Assembly (NCBI GenBank): GCA_936450465.1
Contig: OW388294.1
Span: forward strand, 66,329,575 to 66,393,574
Reading direction: 5' to 3'
Length of the DNA stretch: 64,000 nt
Source of the DNA: Gibbula magus
Lineage: Eukaryota; Mollusca; Gastropoda; Trochida; Trochidae
Part shown: one piece after another, positions 62,815 through 64,000 of the stretch
Position numbering within the stretch: position 1 is the stretch's first letter
How the letters are laid out: the number at the start of each line of letters is the position of its first letter
The notes under the pieces: model-generated
What the model saw: only the letters and a program-made list of their open reading frames with translations
Told to the model about the DNA's origin: nothing
Database searches by the model: none
Translations under genes and position numbers: made by a program

Positions 62815-63810
62815 AAATATGAAATCTAAATGTCATATTCAAGATCCATGTATTGCTTTATATGTTATTGCACCCACAGTCAGGATCTCTTTGGCAATCG
62901 TATTTGACCGAGGAGAAATTAAAATTCAGTTCTGTTCTTGCGTAAATGTATTTCTAGGTAATCTAAATGCCATATTCAAACATGAATTGCTTTACATATT
63001 CAGAGACATGTCTGACAATATCATTTGACCCAAGAAAAATTAAATCCAGTTTGCTCTTACGTAAATTCAATTCAAGTCATCTTAATTTCAAATTCCACAT
63101 GTATTGTGTTGTTTTTTTCTTTTAAAAAATGTATCCACTTGAGATTTACACGATTTAACCTGTACATAACGACGTGCATGGCGACTCTTGCAGGCGTTTG
63201 CTCACATAAATGTATCAATATCTAGTTAATATTTATATATAGCATCATAATTCAAGATTGTTACTAATGTTTCCTCAGGTCTCGCCTATATAAAATAATG
63301 CATTTTATATAGGCGATATTTGCCTAGCCATATATTATCGAATCACGTTTCGATTCTGAAAAAATATCAAATTAACATATCATGTTCATGTACTCACATT
63401 CAGGGACAGTCTGACATTTACATTTACATTTGACCGAGAACAAATTAAAATTCAGTTTTGGTCTTACGTAAATTCAATTCTAAGTCATCTAACTTTCAAT
63501 TTTCACATGTTTTTTTGTGTTCAAAATTTTATTCACATGATATTACCACGATTTTAACAATAGCCTGTACATATATCTACGTCGCGAGTTTTTCAGGCGG
63601 TTTGGTTTTAAAGGTACATGTAACATTTAACATCTATAGCATCATCCAAGGTTGTTACTAATACTTCTTCAAGTGTATTTGCCTTGCCATATACTATCCA
63701 ATCACGTTTCAGTTCTAAAAGAAAACCCCATCAAATTAACATCTCTTCATGTACTCACATTCAAGGATTAAAAATTAGTTTTGCTCCTACGTAAATTCAT
63801 TTCTAGGTTA
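62815..63810. repeat. Degenerate tandem duplications
   Basis: The phrase TTACGTAAATTCAATTC with GAAAAATTAAAATCCAG-like neighbours recurs near 62940, 63057, 63465 and 63789, and ATATTATCGAATCACGTTTC recurs as ATACTATCCAATCACGTTTC near 63690. Units are about 145 and 400 bp, strongly diverged. Confidence 0.6.
63284..63316. repeat. Short perfect hairpin
   Basis: CGCCTATATAAAAT and ATTTTATATAGGCG flank a short centre, giving 14-bp arms. It lies inside the degenerate repeats. Confidence 0.7.
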
Positions 63811-64000
63811 TAATTCAACACCGGTATCCGGTATCCTGTTCTTTATCAAATAAGGGACTTTATTTTGGTCTATAATACAGTAATCTATAATACAATAAGA
63901 TACAAATGAGGAAATATAAAACTCACTACGAAATCAAATGTTAAATTCCACTATTTTATTTCGTATTATATTATTCGTATTGTCACCGAGGTGAGGTGAG

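Overview
The window is animal nuclear DNA, most likely from a bivalve mollusc. The protein evidence is split into many small exons with GT/AG borders. Introns are long and packed with short inverted-repeat elements, nested non-autonomous transposons with GGAC-type simple repeats, and tandem arrays. I see no bacterial features. The bivalve assignment rests on the style of the repeats and the modular EGF gene and is an inference.

Region 1 (113-45856, minus strand) is the middle of one very large secreted or cell-surface gene. I can place 23 exons totalling 3,114 nt (1,038 codons). Every exon is symmetrical (phase 1 at both ends) and encodes exactly one domain. Read in the direction of transcription (high to low coordinate), the order is EGF x5, Ephrin_rec_like (GCC2_GCC3), EGF x6, Ephrin_rec_like, EGF x6, Ephrin_rec_like, EGF, sushi, sushi. 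The 6-EGF-plus-cysteine-rich block recurs, so the protein grew partly by block duplication. SVEP1- and SCUBE-type proteins use these domains, but this arrangement is not a standard one that I recognise. The signal peptide, 5' end and 3' end lie outside what I can see.

Within this gene the striking feature is the introns. A 10.4-kb minisatellite (31393-41823, unit 47 bp, about 220 copies) and a 2-kb satellite (20455-22437, unit 41 bp) each start exactly at an exon's 5' splice site. Every repeat unit carries a copy of the last coding bases plus the GT donor. A third intron (27.4-28.5 kb) holds older, decayed copies of the end of its upstream exon. Other introns hold a 126-bp array, a roughly 100-bp array beside a 3' splice site, at least two MITE families with four and six copies, fold-back elements, and larger nested elements.

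Region 2 (46-58 kb) has no gene I can support. It holds inverted copies of fold-back elements also found in region 1, a LINE-like fragment, a Tc1/mariner-like element of about 1.5 kb with another element nested inside, and further MITEs.

Region 3 (58402-60830, minus) is a C2H2 zinc-finger gene whose visible coding region is a single 792-codon exon with 14 fingers. Its exon begins at a 3' splice site just upstream of the chosen ATG. Region 4 (60.8-64 kb) is AT-rich with degenerate tandem duplications and no supported gene.
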